A stretch of 64,000 nt of DNA from Chelonoidis abingdonii (taxonomy: Eukaryota > Chordata > Testudines > Testudinidae): contig NC_133770.1 of NCBI RefSeq assembly GCF_003597395.2, positions 288,884,436 to 288,948,435 of the forward strand, given 5' to 3'. Below the pieces are notes generated by a model. The model searched no databases. It had not been told where the DNA came from and saw only the letters and a list, made by a program, of their open reading frames with translations. Each line of letters begins with the position of its first letter. Within the stretch, counting starts at the first letter, position 1. Of this stretch, positions 22,830 through 33,203 are shown in pieces. The translations under genes were made by a program, and so were the position numbers.

Positions 22830-22938
22830 AGAGGGCCTAATTCTCATCTCGCACCAGTGTAAATCAAAAGTGAATCCACTGATGTTGATAGAGTTATGCC
22901 ACTGTCAAAGGAATGCCAGTTCAGAATCAGGGCCTAAT
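22830..22938. mobile_element. Small palindromic MITE ('ggcctaattct...agaatcagggcc')
   Basis: The left end 'gggcctaattctcatct' and right end 'gttcagaatcagggccta' are inverted. A central 'ccactgatgttgatagagtt' is typical of this turtle family. A longer relative is at 32779-33203. Confidence 0.6.
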
Positions 22939-23329
22939 ATTCGGCATGTCTCATTTAAACATACACACATGCCCACTTCCTCTTTTCTGCCAGAGAAGAG
23001 TAGTTTGTGAAGAGCTATTTTTCACCACCTGTTTATTAACAAGGAAAGGAATCCTTACAACTGTTGTAAACTACCTGTATGGTGTGAAATCCAGGGAAAC
23101 AGCTAGCACTTGAAAGCCTTTCATCTGATCAGACTTCAGTATTCTGCTGAGTTTATACACTGAGCAAGCCGCTCTACAAGAAGAGGTTAAAAACAAACAA
23201 TCCAGAACCATTTCACCTACAGAGGAAAAGTGCATCAGGAGGTAATGTATAGGAATGTGATATAGCGGTTGGTATTTGAAAATCATTCAGGTTCTCCTGT
23301 TTATCCCTGTCCTTACTTTATATAAAATC
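22939..23329. other. Unassigned sequence
   Basis: No feature recognised. Confidence 0.45.
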
Positions 23330-23930
23330 TGGATACAACTTGTCCTTTAATGTAATATTCTGGATAACTAGCCTGTGTAACTCACTGCTACAGTAGCAAA
23401 GAGTCCTGTGGCACCTTATAGACTAACAGACATATTGGCGCATAAGCTTTCATGGGTGAATACCCACTTCGTCGGATGCTACATCTGACGAACTGGGTAT
23501 TCAGCCACAAAGGCTCATGCTCTAATACGTCTGTTAGTCTATAAGGTGCCACAGGACTCTTTGCTGCTTTTACAGATCCAGACTAACATGGCTACCTCTC
23601 CGATACTTCACTGCTACAGGAAAGTATTGGGCCAAGGAGCTTAGTAGATTTTAAGAAAAGGATTAGACCTTGATGTAAACAAGAATAGCAACAGCTATTA
23701 TAATAACTAGAATACAATTATGGTGGGTATCCATCCTCATTTTCACAGTATAGTGTGATCAGCTAAGGTCAGGAAGAATTGTGCCCTAGTGTACTATATT
23801 GCATAATTAGATTCATTGTGGTGGCTTTACACCTTTCTCTGAAGCATCTGGCATGGGCCACTGTCAGAGTCTGGGGATTACATTAGATGGTCCATTGATC
23901 TGTTTCTATGTGACAATTCCTTTGTGCCTA
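23330..23930 (+). mobile_element. CR1 LINE 3' fragment interrupted by a Penelope-type repeat
   Basis: The left piece ends 'ggataactagcctgtgtaac' 'tcactgctacag' and the right piece resumes with the same target bases, then 'ttagtagattttaagaaaag', 'gaagcatctggcatgggcca' and 'ctgtcagagtctgggg'. It corresponds to the end of CR1 ORF2 and the 3' region of the 15.8 kb subfamily. The insertion lies at 23394-23607. Confidence 0.7.
23394..23607 (+). mobile_element. Penelope-type repeat, fold-back copy with 12-bp target duplication
   Basis: The right arm (23485-23607) runs in the sense direction and ends 'gctacctctccgatact'. The left arm (23394-23480) is an inverted copy of the first part. Both are flanked by tcactgctacag (23382-23393 and 23608-23619). 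The family ends and the 5'-inverted structure fit Penelope-like retroelements. The right arm holds a hammerhead-like core, CTGACGA at 23485-23491, with the GAAA box changed to CAAA. Confidence 0.75.
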
Positions 23931-24059
23931 CAAATCAATGCAGTGCATCTGCAAAAGCCAATAGTGTGGGTGTAAACAAAACAGGATTAAATCTAGAGAA
24001 TCAGGCTTTCAGTGTCAGATTTCTCTCCATGTGTGACATGGCAAGGTAATATCAATAAT

Positions 24060-24190
24060 ATATAACAATAAATTAATAGCACTTAGCACTAATGTAGCAT
24101 TTATTATCACAGCATCTCTGAATGCTTTGAAATGAATATATAAATTAATTCCCATAACACTTCTTTGAGGTAGGTGTGCTTTTCCACAGA
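24060..24190 (-). mobile_element. MIR/CORE-SINE remnant, 3' piece
   Basis: 'tatcacagcatctctgaatgc' is followed by 'cataacacttctttgaggta', as in a reversed MIR core. A likely head piece is at 25110-25190, separated by two later insertions. Confidence 0.45.
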
Positions 24191-24194
24191 TATC

Positions 24195-24612
24195 TTCAGA
24201 TTTTCCTCAAACTCAAAAACCAAAATATTTTGGCTGAAAACTGGGAGTAGGAGCACCTCATGGGAGTTGTAGCTTTCTCTTCGTGCCCCATTTTCCCTCT
24301 ATGGGCTAGAATCACCAGTTGGACTACACCTCCCATAATGCACCACAGTCAGTACAGAACGGCTTATCAAGGGAATTAATGGTGCATTATGGGAGATGCA
24401 TTCCAGTTGGGGATCCCTCCCATGAAGGAGAATGAAAACAGGAGAGGCATAGCACAAATCCCCTTAGTGGCCGAAGTCTTCTATTTTCTGGCTGAAATTT
24501 TCTGGTGGAAAAAAACATTTCTCCATGGAAAGTGGACACTTTTTGCAAAAAAAATTCATTGTGTAGAAAACCCAATATTCTGCCAAATAGCAGTTTTCAC
24601 CAGCTCTAGTAC
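24195..24612. mobile_element. AT-rich MITE ('gaaaattt/cagctct' family) with inner palindrome
   Basis: Begins 'tcctcaaactcaaaaaccaa' and ends 'gcagttttcaccagctct'. The interior has repeated 'cataatgcacca'/'ggtgcattatggg' inverted motifs (24336-24391) and many 'ggctgaaa' words. Same family as 865, 43004 and 45870. Confidence 0.5.
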
Positions 24613-24708
24613 TGAGTGCTTTGAAAAATGTGACCTTAAGTGTCACAATGGGAGCTGTTGAGTGCTGAGTGCTTTAAAATTTAGCCCTAAATGTCCCACT
24701 AAACTTTA

Positions 24709-25105
24709 CAGCATTCTCAAACTGTGGGTCAGGACCCCAAAATGGGTCACAATCCCATTTTAACGGGGTCAACAGGACTGGCATTAGACTTGCTAGGTCC
24801 TGGGACCAGAGCCAAAGCCCAAATCCTACCATCGAGGGCCAAAGCCCAAGTCCTACCACCTGGGGTCAAAGCCAAAGCCCGGGGGCTTCAGACTTGGGTG
24901 TCAGGGAACAGGGTACAAGGCCCTCTCCTGGGGTAGAAGCCCTTGGGCTCTAGTTTTGGCCCCATCAGGCTTTGGAATTGTCCAGCCCACTCCCAGGGCA
25001 GCGGTGCTTGGGCACGCTTAGGCTTCATTCTCCTCTCCTGGGTTGCATAGTCATTTTTGTTGTCAGAATGGGGTCACGGTGCAATCAAATTTGAGAACCC
25101 CTCTG
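24709..25105. mobile_element. hAT-type non-autonomous element
   Basis: Ends 'cagcattctcaaactgtggg' and 'aaatttgagaacccctctg' are imperfect inverted repeats of the 'gttctcaaa' hAT type. The interior has repeated 'ccaaagcccaa'/'caaagccaaagcccg' units. An 8-bp target duplication is not clear. Confidence 0.65.
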
Positions 25106-25190
25106 CTAAAGATTATATGCAAGTCAATGATGGAGCTGGAGGATAGAACAGAGGAGTCTTCTTAACTCACTGTCACTTCCTCTAATCTCT
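25106..25190 (-). mobile_element. MIR/CORE-SINE remnant, head piece
   Basis: 'aagtcaatgatggagctgga' 'ggatagaacagaggagtctt' resembles the reversed head of the MIR-type unit. It probably continues the piece at 24060-24190. Confidence 0.4.
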
Positions 25191-25860
25191 AGGAAGGTAA
25201 AGGAACTGAGGCAGTTGGTTGTTCATGTTCCATAAAGTAGTGACAGAGCAGATTCCACAGCACATCAGGATACATATGGAAAGGAAAAGGTCAGGGAATG
25301 TCTATATTTAAATCTTCACTCTCTGAGCTAGTTTTAGTCTATGCCATGTAGGAAACTTCAGAAAACCCTAATGAAAGGGTAACAGGGCAAATTACAGAGC
25401 CCATAAACTGTTATTTCCTTTTCTATTTCTATGGCCAGTGAAGAGGCAGATTCTAGAAAGTTCTTTGTTGTTGCTGGGTTTCCTTTTTTTTTTTTTTGAT
25501 TTAGTTTTTTGATTTTGAATAAACTTCTGTTTCTGGTTCATCCATTGTGGAATTTTTAAAAATATTTGTATATGTTTGTATTTTATTCTTCTACTGGACT
25601 GTTTTGATTATCCTTCCATACCACCCTTATATGATTTTTTTCCCATTCTTCAGAGGAAATAGTTGTCATTATAGTCATTAAAAGATACTGCAATTTTAGC
25701 TAATGTGTTATTGTGAAGTGCAAGTCACAGCGATGAGAATGAGCTCAAACAGAATTGCATCATGGCCCAGACTCCAGCATATCCTTATGTACTTTCCTGA
25801 ACTGTTTCTCTATTCAGTACAATACTTAAGCATGTGCTTAAGTACTCTCTTAAACAGAGA
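25191..25860. other. Unassigned sequence
   Basis: No gene or repeat recognised. A run of 14 T is at 25485-25498. Confidence 0.45.
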
Positions 25861-25926
25861 GCTGGATCTGTCTGGATCTATTGCTTTTTACAGATCCAGA
25901 CTAACATGGCTAGCCCTCTGATACTG
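25861..25926 (+). mobile_element. Penelope-type repeat, short fold-back copy
   Basis: 'tttttacagatccagactaa' 'catggctagccctctgatac' is the family 3' end. The first bases 'tgtctggatct' are inverted relative to it. Similar 11-bp sequences flank it, ttaaacagaga (25850-25860) and ttaaatagaga (25927-25937). Confidence 0.75.
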
Positions 25927-25937
25927 TTAAATAGAGA

Positions 25938-26245
25938 TATTTTCCTAGATGCATATCTCAAAAGAGTTAAATTGTTTATTTACACAGGCAGAACTCTCTC
26001 TGATTTCAGGAATACACACTTCTCAATAAGTAATATCTACATAGCTAACAAAGCAAAAGAATTCTGCACCAGTTAAGCATGTACCTACCTACATAAGAGA
26101 GACTTCTGCAAATTTCAATTCTTGGGGACTTCTTGGTGCATAACAACATTGCATCAAATATTGTCTATGTACTTGCATATGGCAATTTTGTATATTCTTA
26201 TACAAAACAATACTGCACCAAGTACCTGTTTTTTCCCTGTATATA
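25938..26245. other. Unassigned sequence
   Basis: No feature recognised. Confidence 0.45.
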
Positions 26246-27342
26246 ATTCATAGAATCATAGAATATCAGGGTTGGAAGGTTGGGAGGTCATCTAGTCCCA
26301 CCTCCTGCTCAAAGCAGGACCAATTCCCAAATAAATCATCCCAGCCAGGCCTTTGTCAAGCCTGACCTTAAAAACCTCTATGGAAGGAGATTCCACCACC
26401 TCCCTAGGTAACCCATTCCAGTGCTTCACCACCCTCCGAGTGCAGTTTTTCTCTAAATACCAACCTAAACCTCCCACTGCAACTTGAGACCATTACTCCT
26501 TGTTCAGTCATCAGGTACCACTGACAACAGTCTAGGTCCATCCTCTTTGGAACCCCCTTTCAGGTAGTTGAAAGCAGCTATCAAATCTCCCCCATTCTTC
26601 TCTTCTGCGATAAACACATCCCAGTTCCCTCAGCCTCTCTCTCATAGTCTGTGCTCCAGCCCCTAATCTTTTTGTTGCCCTCGCTGGACTCTTTCCAATT
26701 TTTCCACATCCTCTTGTAGTGTGGCGCCAAAACTGGACACAGTACTCCAGATGAGGTCTCACCAATGTCGCGTAGAGGGAATGATCACATATCCCTCGAT
26801 CTGCTGGCAATGCCCCTACTTATACAGCCCAAAATGCCATTAGCCTTCTTGGCAACAAGGGCACACTGTTGACTCATATCCAGCTTCTCGTCTACTGTAA
26901 CCCCTAGGTCCTTTTCTGCAGAACTGCTTCCTAGCCATTGGGTCCCTAGTCTGTAACAGCAAATGGGATTCTTCTGTCCTAAGTGCAGGACTCTGCACTT
27001 GTTCTTGTTGAACCTCATCAGGTTTCTTTTGGCCCAGTCCTCTAATTTATCTAGGTCCCTCTGTATCCTATCTCTACCCTCCAGCATATCTACCACTCCT
27101 CCAAGATTAGTGTCATCTGCAAACTTGCTTAGAGTGCAGTCCATGCCACCCTCCAGATCATTAATGAAGATATTTAACAAAACCGGCCCCAGAACCGTCC
27201 CTTGGGGCATTCCACTTGAAACCGGCTGCCAACTAGATATGGAGCCGTTGATCACTACCTGTTGAGCCCAACGATCTAGCCAGCTGTTTATCCACTTTAT
27301 AGTCCAATCATCCAGCCCATACTTCTTTAACTTGCTGGCAAT
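26246..27342 (-). mobile_element. CR1 LINE, about 1.1 kb, best preserved copy
   Basis: The plus strand opens with the tail 'attcatagaatcatagaat' and runs through the 3' region and the C-terminal third of ORF2 on the minus strand, stopping near 27342. The 5' end is missing. It resembles the 8872-9200 copy and retains more of ORF2 than any other CR1 in the window. Confidence 0.95.
26290..27255 (-). pseudogene. CR1 ORF2 reverse-transcriptase remnant
   Basis: The open frame at 27255-26785 (156 codons) contains [19 protein letters not shown] (residues 17-35), the catalytic FADD box (27123-27112) and later [12 protein letters not shown]. The following frame at 26810-26532 carries LYATLVRPHLEYC, and a third frame at 26477-26292 carries [12 protein letters not shown]. 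The pieces follow the order of CR1 reverse transcriptase from palm to C-terminus but lie in different frames, so it is inactive. FADD is the CR1-type form of the catalytic Y/F-x-D-D box. Confidence 0.92.
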
Positions 27343-28200
27343 TCCACCCTTTGAACCTGCATACTTAATTATTTTATCTGTTCAGAGGACTATATAAGCA
27401 GTCTTAAATAGATATTTAAATGTCAATTTATGTAAATAATTCGATTCTATATGGATTCTTATCCCATTGCCTCAGTGTTTGAGCACCTTCCAATAGTGCA
27501 TTAAGTAGCATGACTAACATCTGTCACATGCGAGATGTTTAGTTCCAGTGTCTTTGCCAAGTTTTAATTGAGGTTATTGCATTCTGCCCACTAAATTCAA
27601 CTTGCAGTTTGAATATTGTGTTTTTCACATTATGCCTTATATTGTTGTGTAATGATGCTGTGCCCTGGTAACTGGCACCTTCCACTGGCATTATAGCAGT
27701 GGGTGAAATGATTCTTGAACTAAAGCATTCTGGTATCCTTGCAAAGCAAATGGGCTCTAGAAATGTAAATTGATACTTAAACAAATCATTTATTACATAT
27801 TGCATGGTGCAGCATTTTCCGGCCTCAGCTTTCCTCAGCATTCTTTGCTCTTCCTTGCAGTTCTTTTTATCCACAACAGACCAGCTATTGTCTTTTTTCA
27901 GATGTGGCCCATTAATTCTTCTGTACAATTTCTTGTACAGTCAGCTCTCCAGTGCTAATGACCAGAGAGAAATAATGGCTAATGCCCATCAAGAAAGATG
28001 TCTGTTCTTTAGCTGCTTCTTGATTTATTGACGTCTCTGTTCACATTTCTGCATGTCTACTTTTTACAGAGTGGGGAAAAAAATTCTCCTTAGAATCCCA
28101 AGTATTTTGGCAGTTGGCCTAAGAATATAATCCATTTCTGGACTGCATAAAAGAATGGACAGACTTCCTAATATTTCTAAGTAACTCAGTCATCAGAACC
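27343..28200. other. Unassigned sequence
   Basis: No repeat recognised. A 129-codon frame at 27539-27928 (minus) has no known domain and overlaps open frames on the other strand; treated as chance. Confidence 0.45.
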
Positions 28201-28471
28201 CTGAGGCCATGTCTCCACAGCATTTTGGAGAGGCCTCCCAACCTGGATGGACAGACTAGGGCTAGCAGGGCCTGTGCTACTGCTCTGAAAACAGCCGTAT
28301 AGGTTGCATTTCGGGCTGGAGCTCAAGCTCTGAAGTGTCAGAAGGGGGATGGGCTTCAGAGCCCAAGCCCCAGCCCAAGCTGCATCTCAAAGCGCATTCT
28401 ATAAAGCTGTATTTAGAGTTCTAGAGTGAGCATGATGCTCTCTCCAAAATGCTGTATAGACTTTCCCTGAG
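28201..28471. mobile_element. MITE with about 30-bp inverted ends
   Basis: Left 'tgaggccatgtctccacagc' continuing 'attttggaga' pairs with right 'tctccaaaatgctgtatag' continuing 'actttccctga'. The interior has alternating 'gagcccaagccccagcccaa' words as in the copies at 44724 and 57889. Confidence 0.75.
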
Positions 28472-29798
28472 AGTGAAAGGCAATTGGTCTATGGGCAAAT
28501 AAAACACCTCAAGAAAATTCTAAAAGGCCTGGAATGGAGCTCATTAAAGAGTTAAAGAGCCCATGGCACATTTCACAAGTGTTAGCAGTGGCAGCCTTGC
28601 TACCCTGGTGAGAATCCAGTTTCCCACGCAGTTTCAAATGGATACACACTTCTTCTTCATGCCCTTTTCTAAATAGTTAGGGAGTGTTGCTTTTAAACAG
28701 ATGCCGTGTTCCACCCCAGAGAGAGTTGCAGATGAGTCTGGAGTGAAAAGCCTGTATATGGTTTGCAAAGAACTGTAAGATCCTTTGGGTGGAACTCACT
28801 GAATGGATGTTAACTTAGAGTGTGTGTGTGTACACGCCTGGCTCTTGTGAGGGGAGCAAGCAAAGATGCTCCCCGCTCCATTGGGTGCCCTTCACTCTAA
28901 GTCACCATTGAAGTCCCTGTGCTCACAAGAGGGCAGGACTGCTTTCTCAGTGCAACCCTGTGGCACACAGTGATGGGAATGTGTGTGGAAAAGCAGGGAG
29001 AAAGCAGAGCCTTGGCTCGCAACACCTTGCACTGGATCAGAGTGGGGTCTGATATATTGCAGGGGAGCTGATTGCTCTGTCCTAAGGACCTAATCATGGC
29101 CCCTGCAGGGTGCAATGTGCAACTGCAGCCATGTAAGAAGAAGGAGGAGTGGGATGCACTTCAGGTGCACAGTGTCTCCTTGAATGATCTGGGATGCAGG
29201 AGGACTCTCAGGCTGCACCAGCCAAATGCTACCTCTGAAGCACCCTGAACACACTACACCTCTTCCCATTCCCTGTAGGGTGTGTGAGACCCCAGGGAGG
29301 TATCAGTCCCTGTGCTCCATAAGCCTTTGTGTGAAGTGGGGGATGTGCTCCTTGCAGGGCTTTCCACCCCCATGCACTTGTGCAAGGAGCAGACACACTC
29401 TGACCCTGAAGGAAGATGCATCCTGTGCAGTCGTCATGCACACCAGGCTGCCCGGGGTAGCCCAAACCCTCCCTGACCTCTCACTGTGGCCAGATTCTGG
29501 GTGCAACATTGGCCCATCAATTCTGTGACTAAATGATGCAAGTTTCCATCGCAGCTCAGCACAAAAGGTCCAAACCTGAGAAGGGAATGAGAGTTCCATA
29601 AGAAATCAATCTGCAGAGCAGAGGAAGTTGTTTTTCACTTGGACAGGAAAATTAGTTTAAAGTGACCTCCTCTGGAATAGCTTTGTTTTAGGATAGTGAG
29701 TAAGTGAAAAGCTACTAGCCTCAACTGGAGGCGACCACTGACTAATGAGGGGCAGGGACCTTAGTGTCACAACTGTTGTTTTTCCTTGAAAAACTATG
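28472..29798. other. Unassigned, GC-richer sequence
   Basis: The stretch 28850-29540 is GC-richer than its surroundings and holds opposing frames of up to 114 codons (29184-29528 plus; 29303-29599 minus), without a recognisable domain. It may be an unrecognised transposon; no end structure was found. Confidence 0.4.
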
Positions 29799-29879
29799 GG
29801 GTCAAATCCTCAGCTGGTGCAAATCTGCACTGGCATCAGTGGAGCTACACCGATATACACCAGCTGGCGATCTGGCTCA
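29799..29879. mobile_element. Small palindromic MITE, about 80 bp
   Basis: 'tcaaatcctcagctggtgca' pairs with 'tatacaccagctggcgatct', forming a near-complete hairpin. The family occurs also, split or halved, at 21294-21570 and about 48630. Confidence 0.75.
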
Positions 29880-29926
29880 GTAGATCTTCACATGCACACC
29901 ATAAGTTGATCATTGTAGCTCTAGAT

Positions 29927-30098
29927 CAGTGGTTCTCCAACTTTTTTACTGGTGGTCACATAGCAAGCCTGAGTGTGACCCCCACCTCTTATGAATTAAA
30001 AACACTATTTAATATATTTAGCTCCATTATAATTGCTGGAGGCAAAGTGGGTCTTGGGGTGGAAGCTGACAACTCACGACCCTCCATGTAATAACCTA
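29927..30098 (+). mobile_element. hAT MITE ('cagtggttctc' family), truncated
   Basis: 'cagtggttctccaactttt', 'gcaagcctgagtgtgacccc', 'aattaaaaacac', 'tccattataattgct' and 'ccatgtaataacctag' parallel the copy at 12032-12222. Right end missing. Confidence 0.7.
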
Positions 30099-30099
30099 G

Positions 30100-30245
30100 A
30101 AAGTTGGGTTTGATTATCTTCATTTATACATGAGGAAACTGTAGATAAAGTAACATGAAAAGTCCACAGGAAGTCAGCAATAGCTCGGCATAGAACTCAG
30201 ACCTGCTGACTACGAGAACCCCAGTAGATCACACTACTACCATAG
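30100..30245 (-). mobile_element. MIR SINE, minus strand
   Basis: 'cttcatttatacatgaggaa' 'actgtagataaagtaacatg' and 'catagaactcagacctgctg' are the reversed MIR core and head. Confidence 0.65.
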
Positions 30246-30284
30246 CTAAAGGTAAAATTTCATATGGGCAACCTGTCTATTGCA

Positions 30285-30512
30285 GGTATTATCCCATTGC
30301 TATGGTCTCTGAGCACCTCACAATCACTAATGTGTTTATTCTCTATCAGGTAGAGAAGCCCTATTATTCCCATTGTATGAACAATGAACTGAAACACAGA
30401 GAAACTAAGTGATGTGCCCAAGGTCATATAGGAAGCCTGTTGACAGAGTAGGGAATTAAAGCCAGGTCTTCCAAGTCTCTGGCTAACACCTTAACTACTG
30501 GGTCATCCGTTC
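30285..30512 (-). mobile_element. MIR/CORE-SINE, minus strand, near full length
   Basis: 'acctcacaatcactaatgtg', 'ctattattcccattgtatga', 'gtgatgtgcccaaggtcata', 'gggaattaaagccaggtctt' and 'accttaactactgggtcatc' give the complete reversed order from 3' core to tRNA-like head. Confidence 0.8.
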
Positions 30513-30514
30513 GA

Positions 30515-30790
30515 GAGAAAAGGCAACAAATAGAGACAATTAAAACTGTCTATAAATACCTGAGAGATAATAACAGAAAGGAGGTGAGATTCTGTTGCCA
30601 AGAATGGCATAACCAGTAACAATTGCTTCTGTAAAGTAAAAATGAAACCTTTCTGCTAAACATCAAGAAAAAAACTCTTGTCTAGCATCTGTTAGGCGCT
30701 GGAACAAACTACCCTGGAAGCTACTTGTAGTCACCTGATGAATTACATGCATTGAAGCCTTAAGAGCAGAACTGTCAGAAAATAAGTCAG
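30515..30790 (+). mobile_element. Old CR1/LINE ORF2 remnant
   Basis: 'aaatacctgagagataataa' and 'gttaggcgctggaacaaact' 'accctggaag' correspond to the Y-x-x-x and R-x-W-N-x-L-P-type end of CR1 ORF2. Frames are broken. Confidence 0.55.
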
Positions 30791-31806
30791 CCAAACACTT
30801 GAGGGACTAGAGTAGAGGAAATCCACTCTTTGTTCAAAAGCATGGACCTAGCAGGTCTTTCTCAAACTGAATGGGTCAGCTCCTGCTCCCACTGAAATCA
30901 ATAAAGTTTTGCCATTTCAGTGAAATTGGGCCTATTGGTTGAGATTTAAGGTGAGCGGCATAGGAGCTATGAGAACAGCCTTTCTGTTAGTCACTGGACT
31001 CTGGAGACACTGAACCCAAGACTGGCCATCTATTGAAGGCTGGGTCAGAGACTAGGCCACAATGATCTGTGCAGAAAACTCAAACAGGACTGGAAAGCAC
31101 CATAATGTGTCCCTCAAGAAGCTTCCATGGGGGGTAATTCCTTAGCCTGTAACTTTTGAACCCATTAAATATTGGAATACTGTGATGGCACATGTACAAT
31201 ACCCCCAAATGCACACACTCTTCCTCGGGGCCATGCCTATGTTCTGGTGCTGGTGTTAGCATTCAGTTCTTCTCCCAGATGAACATTTTTCTAAGTTTCT
31301 ACAGCAAAGTAACTGGTTAAGAAATATTACACCCATCTTCAGTCCACTGGTGCTGAAAAATTATTTTCAGATGTTGGATTGTTCACATGCCACAGATGTA
31401 AACGACAAGAAAGGGGAAGAATATTTGAGGGAGAAAGGTTGCTGATCCTCTGTCCATGTCACAATCATCACCAGTTGCACTTGGGTCTCTAGTGTACATT
31501 CTTCTGGCTGATGGTAACTTGGAAGCCGAACTTGCTATAGTATAAAATTACAGAGGGTCTTTTTTTGGTTTGTTTAGTTTTTTGGAGATACCTCTTTGTG
31601 CCCTGTTAGGATCTAGATATTCAAGCCTTTCTGTAAAGGCCTATGCTTTAAGAATTCAGGTGTATTCTTATCACTTAGCTAGTTATACAGGTATAAAAGA
31701 AAGAATCAAAATCGCTGTAAGGGCCTTTTCTCACTGTTACAGTCTAAGGCCCTGTTCTTAGCTAAGTAAGGCCTTTGGCTAAGCAGCTATAAACTGGGAA
31801 AGTTAA
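30791..31806. other. Unassigned sequence with a small MITE relic
   Basis: At about 30866-30935, 'cagctcctgctcccactgaa' ... 'catttcagtgaaattgggcc' is a worn member of a palindromic 'caatggg' MITE family. The rest has no recognised feature. Confidence 0.4.
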
Positions 31807-31937
31807 AATCATAGATCATTAGGGTTGGAAGGGACCTCAGGAGATCATCTAGTCCAACCCCCTGCTCAAAGCAGGACCAATCCCCCAATGGCCCCCTCAA
31901 GGATTGAACTCACAACCTGGGGTTTAGCAGGCCAATG
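31807..31937 (-). mobile_element. Cry I-type tRNA SINE (CR1-like 3' tail), minus strand
   Basis: On the plus strand the CR1-like tail comes first ('aatcatagatcattagggt', 'acctcaggagatcatctagt', 'ccctgctcaaagcaggacca'), followed by the reversed B box 'ggattgaactcacaacc'. The A-box end is cut near 31937. The fusion of a tRNA head to a CR1 3' end is the hallmark of the tortoise Pol III SINE, which borrows CR1 enzymes to move. Confidence 0.85.
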
Positions 31938-32355
31938 GTTACATCCTCACATTCCAAACTAGTCACACTGAAGTAAGGTAATCTGGGGCTATTAGAAAGG
32001 TGATCTGATCTATCACCTCTGTTGCAGTCTGCATGGCATGGAAAAGCTGCCAGAGGGCAGACTATTCAGAGAAGCAGCCAGCTTGCTGGAGGTAATCTGG
32101 GTTTGGGCTTTCACGCAGATTGCTTGAATCTAAATATTGATGTGTGAGTTTGATTCAGCATACTTCACTTCATCAAGGGCCTTGCCCCCACTGACATGAC
32201 TAGGCCCCAGACAACTCTTTTGATTCAACAGATGCTGATGAAAACATACCACAGTAATCTTCAGCCTCGGTCACAACAGTCAACAACAGTGATACTTCTG
32301 TGTCTGAGGCTACTGCTCTCTGTCTTAGGTCCTTCTTTGGCCCCCATGCCTACAG
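31938..32355. other. Unassigned sequence
   Basis: No feature recognised. Confidence 0.45.
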
Positions 32356-32582
32356 TTCCTCACCATCTTTAATATAATTTTAATCACAGCATTCCTGTGG
32401 GAACTGAGGCCCAGATCCTCAAAGGTATATAGACTCCTAATTTCCATGGAAATCAATGCAAGTTGGGAGCCTTTGTGGATCCAGGCCTAGCTGACTTGCC
32501 TAGAGTTATACAGGAAATCTATAACAGAGCAGGGAATTGAACAATGGTCTCCTAAGTCATCGGCTAGCCCCCTAACCACTGG
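32356..32582 (-). mobile_element. MIR/CORE-SINE, minus strand, with nested palindrome
   Basis: Core 'tcaccatctttaatataatt' and 'gcattcctgtgggaactgag' and head 'ctgacttgcctagagttata', 'cagggaattgaacaatggtc', 'cccctaaccactgga' flank an 81-bp palindromic insert (32409-32489). Confidence 0.75.
32409..32489. mobile_element. 81-bp palindromic MITE nested in a MIR
   Basis: 'gcccagatcctcaaaggtat' pairs with 'agcctttgtggatccaggc'. The centre 'tttccatggaaatcaatgca' is itself nearly palindromic. Confidence 0.75.
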
Positions 32583-32612
32583 ATTGTTTTCTTCTCTCTT
32601 ACTATGGAACAC

Positions 32613-32652
32613 TGTGTGTGTGTGTGTATGTATATATATATATATATATATA
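32613..32652. repeat. (TG)n(TA)n microsatellite
   Basis: About 16 bases of TG repeat, a short 'atg' junction and about 22 bases of TA repeat. Confidence 0.95.
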
Positions 32653-32670
32653 GTTACATGAAAAATAAAC

Positions 32671-32770
32671 TACATTAAGGCTGGATGAATGTTGACAATG
32701 AAAATTTTCCATATATATATACACACACCTGGGGAATTTTTATCACCACCATTCACCCAGCCCTAATGTA
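32671..32770. mobile_element. 100-bp palindromic MITE with a microsatellite loop
   Basis: 'tacattaaggctggatgaat' (32671-32690) pairs with 'attcacccagccctaatgta' (32751-32770) with two mismatches, and the pairing continues inward through 'aaaattttcc'/'ggggaattttt'. The loop is an (AT)n(AC)n run at 32712-32729. Confidence 0.8.
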
Positions 32771-32778
32771 AGCATCTT

Positions 32779-33203
32779 GGGACTGATTCTCATCATGCCA
32801 TTCCTTCTGTGGTGGCAGAGATCAGAGGAGGTAGGAAGCCAAAGGTAGCTTTAAGCTAATATCATTTATTTCCTCTTCTTGGGCCAGACCAGGGTCCTGC
32901 TCAGCCCCGGTATAAGTTACAGCAGCCTCAAGGTTGCTCTAACTTATTCTGTTCTCCATGCACCTCCCCCACAGAATCTGGAAAGCAAAGAATAGCTGCT
33001 GTGCAGTGCACTCTAGTCATACCTGTCTATGTACTCTTTACACTGGGTGCTGGCAGTGAGAAGCCAGCGATAAACCCCATATCAGCTCCACAACTGTCAT
33101 GGAGATACACAAGTATTCCCAGTAGGCTGGTTTGCTCACTTTAAGGCCCCTTTATGCTGCCAGAGGGACATAAAGGTGCCTGCGTGTAACTGAGAATCAG
33201 GCC
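32779..33203. mobile_element. MITE with 'ggcctgattctca' inverted ends
   Basis: Left 'gggactgattctcatcatg' and right 'gtaactgagaatcaggcc' are inverted. About 425 bp, no coding sequence. Longer relative of the 22830 copy. Confidence 0.6.

Noticed and set aside
27539..27928. 129-codon minus-strand frame in unique sequence
   Set aside because: No recognisable motif; opposite strand is also open; length is within chance for this much AT-moderate sequence.
29184..29599. Opposing frames of about 100 codons in GC-richer DNA
   Set aside because: Both strands open at once, no domain, no homology recognised.
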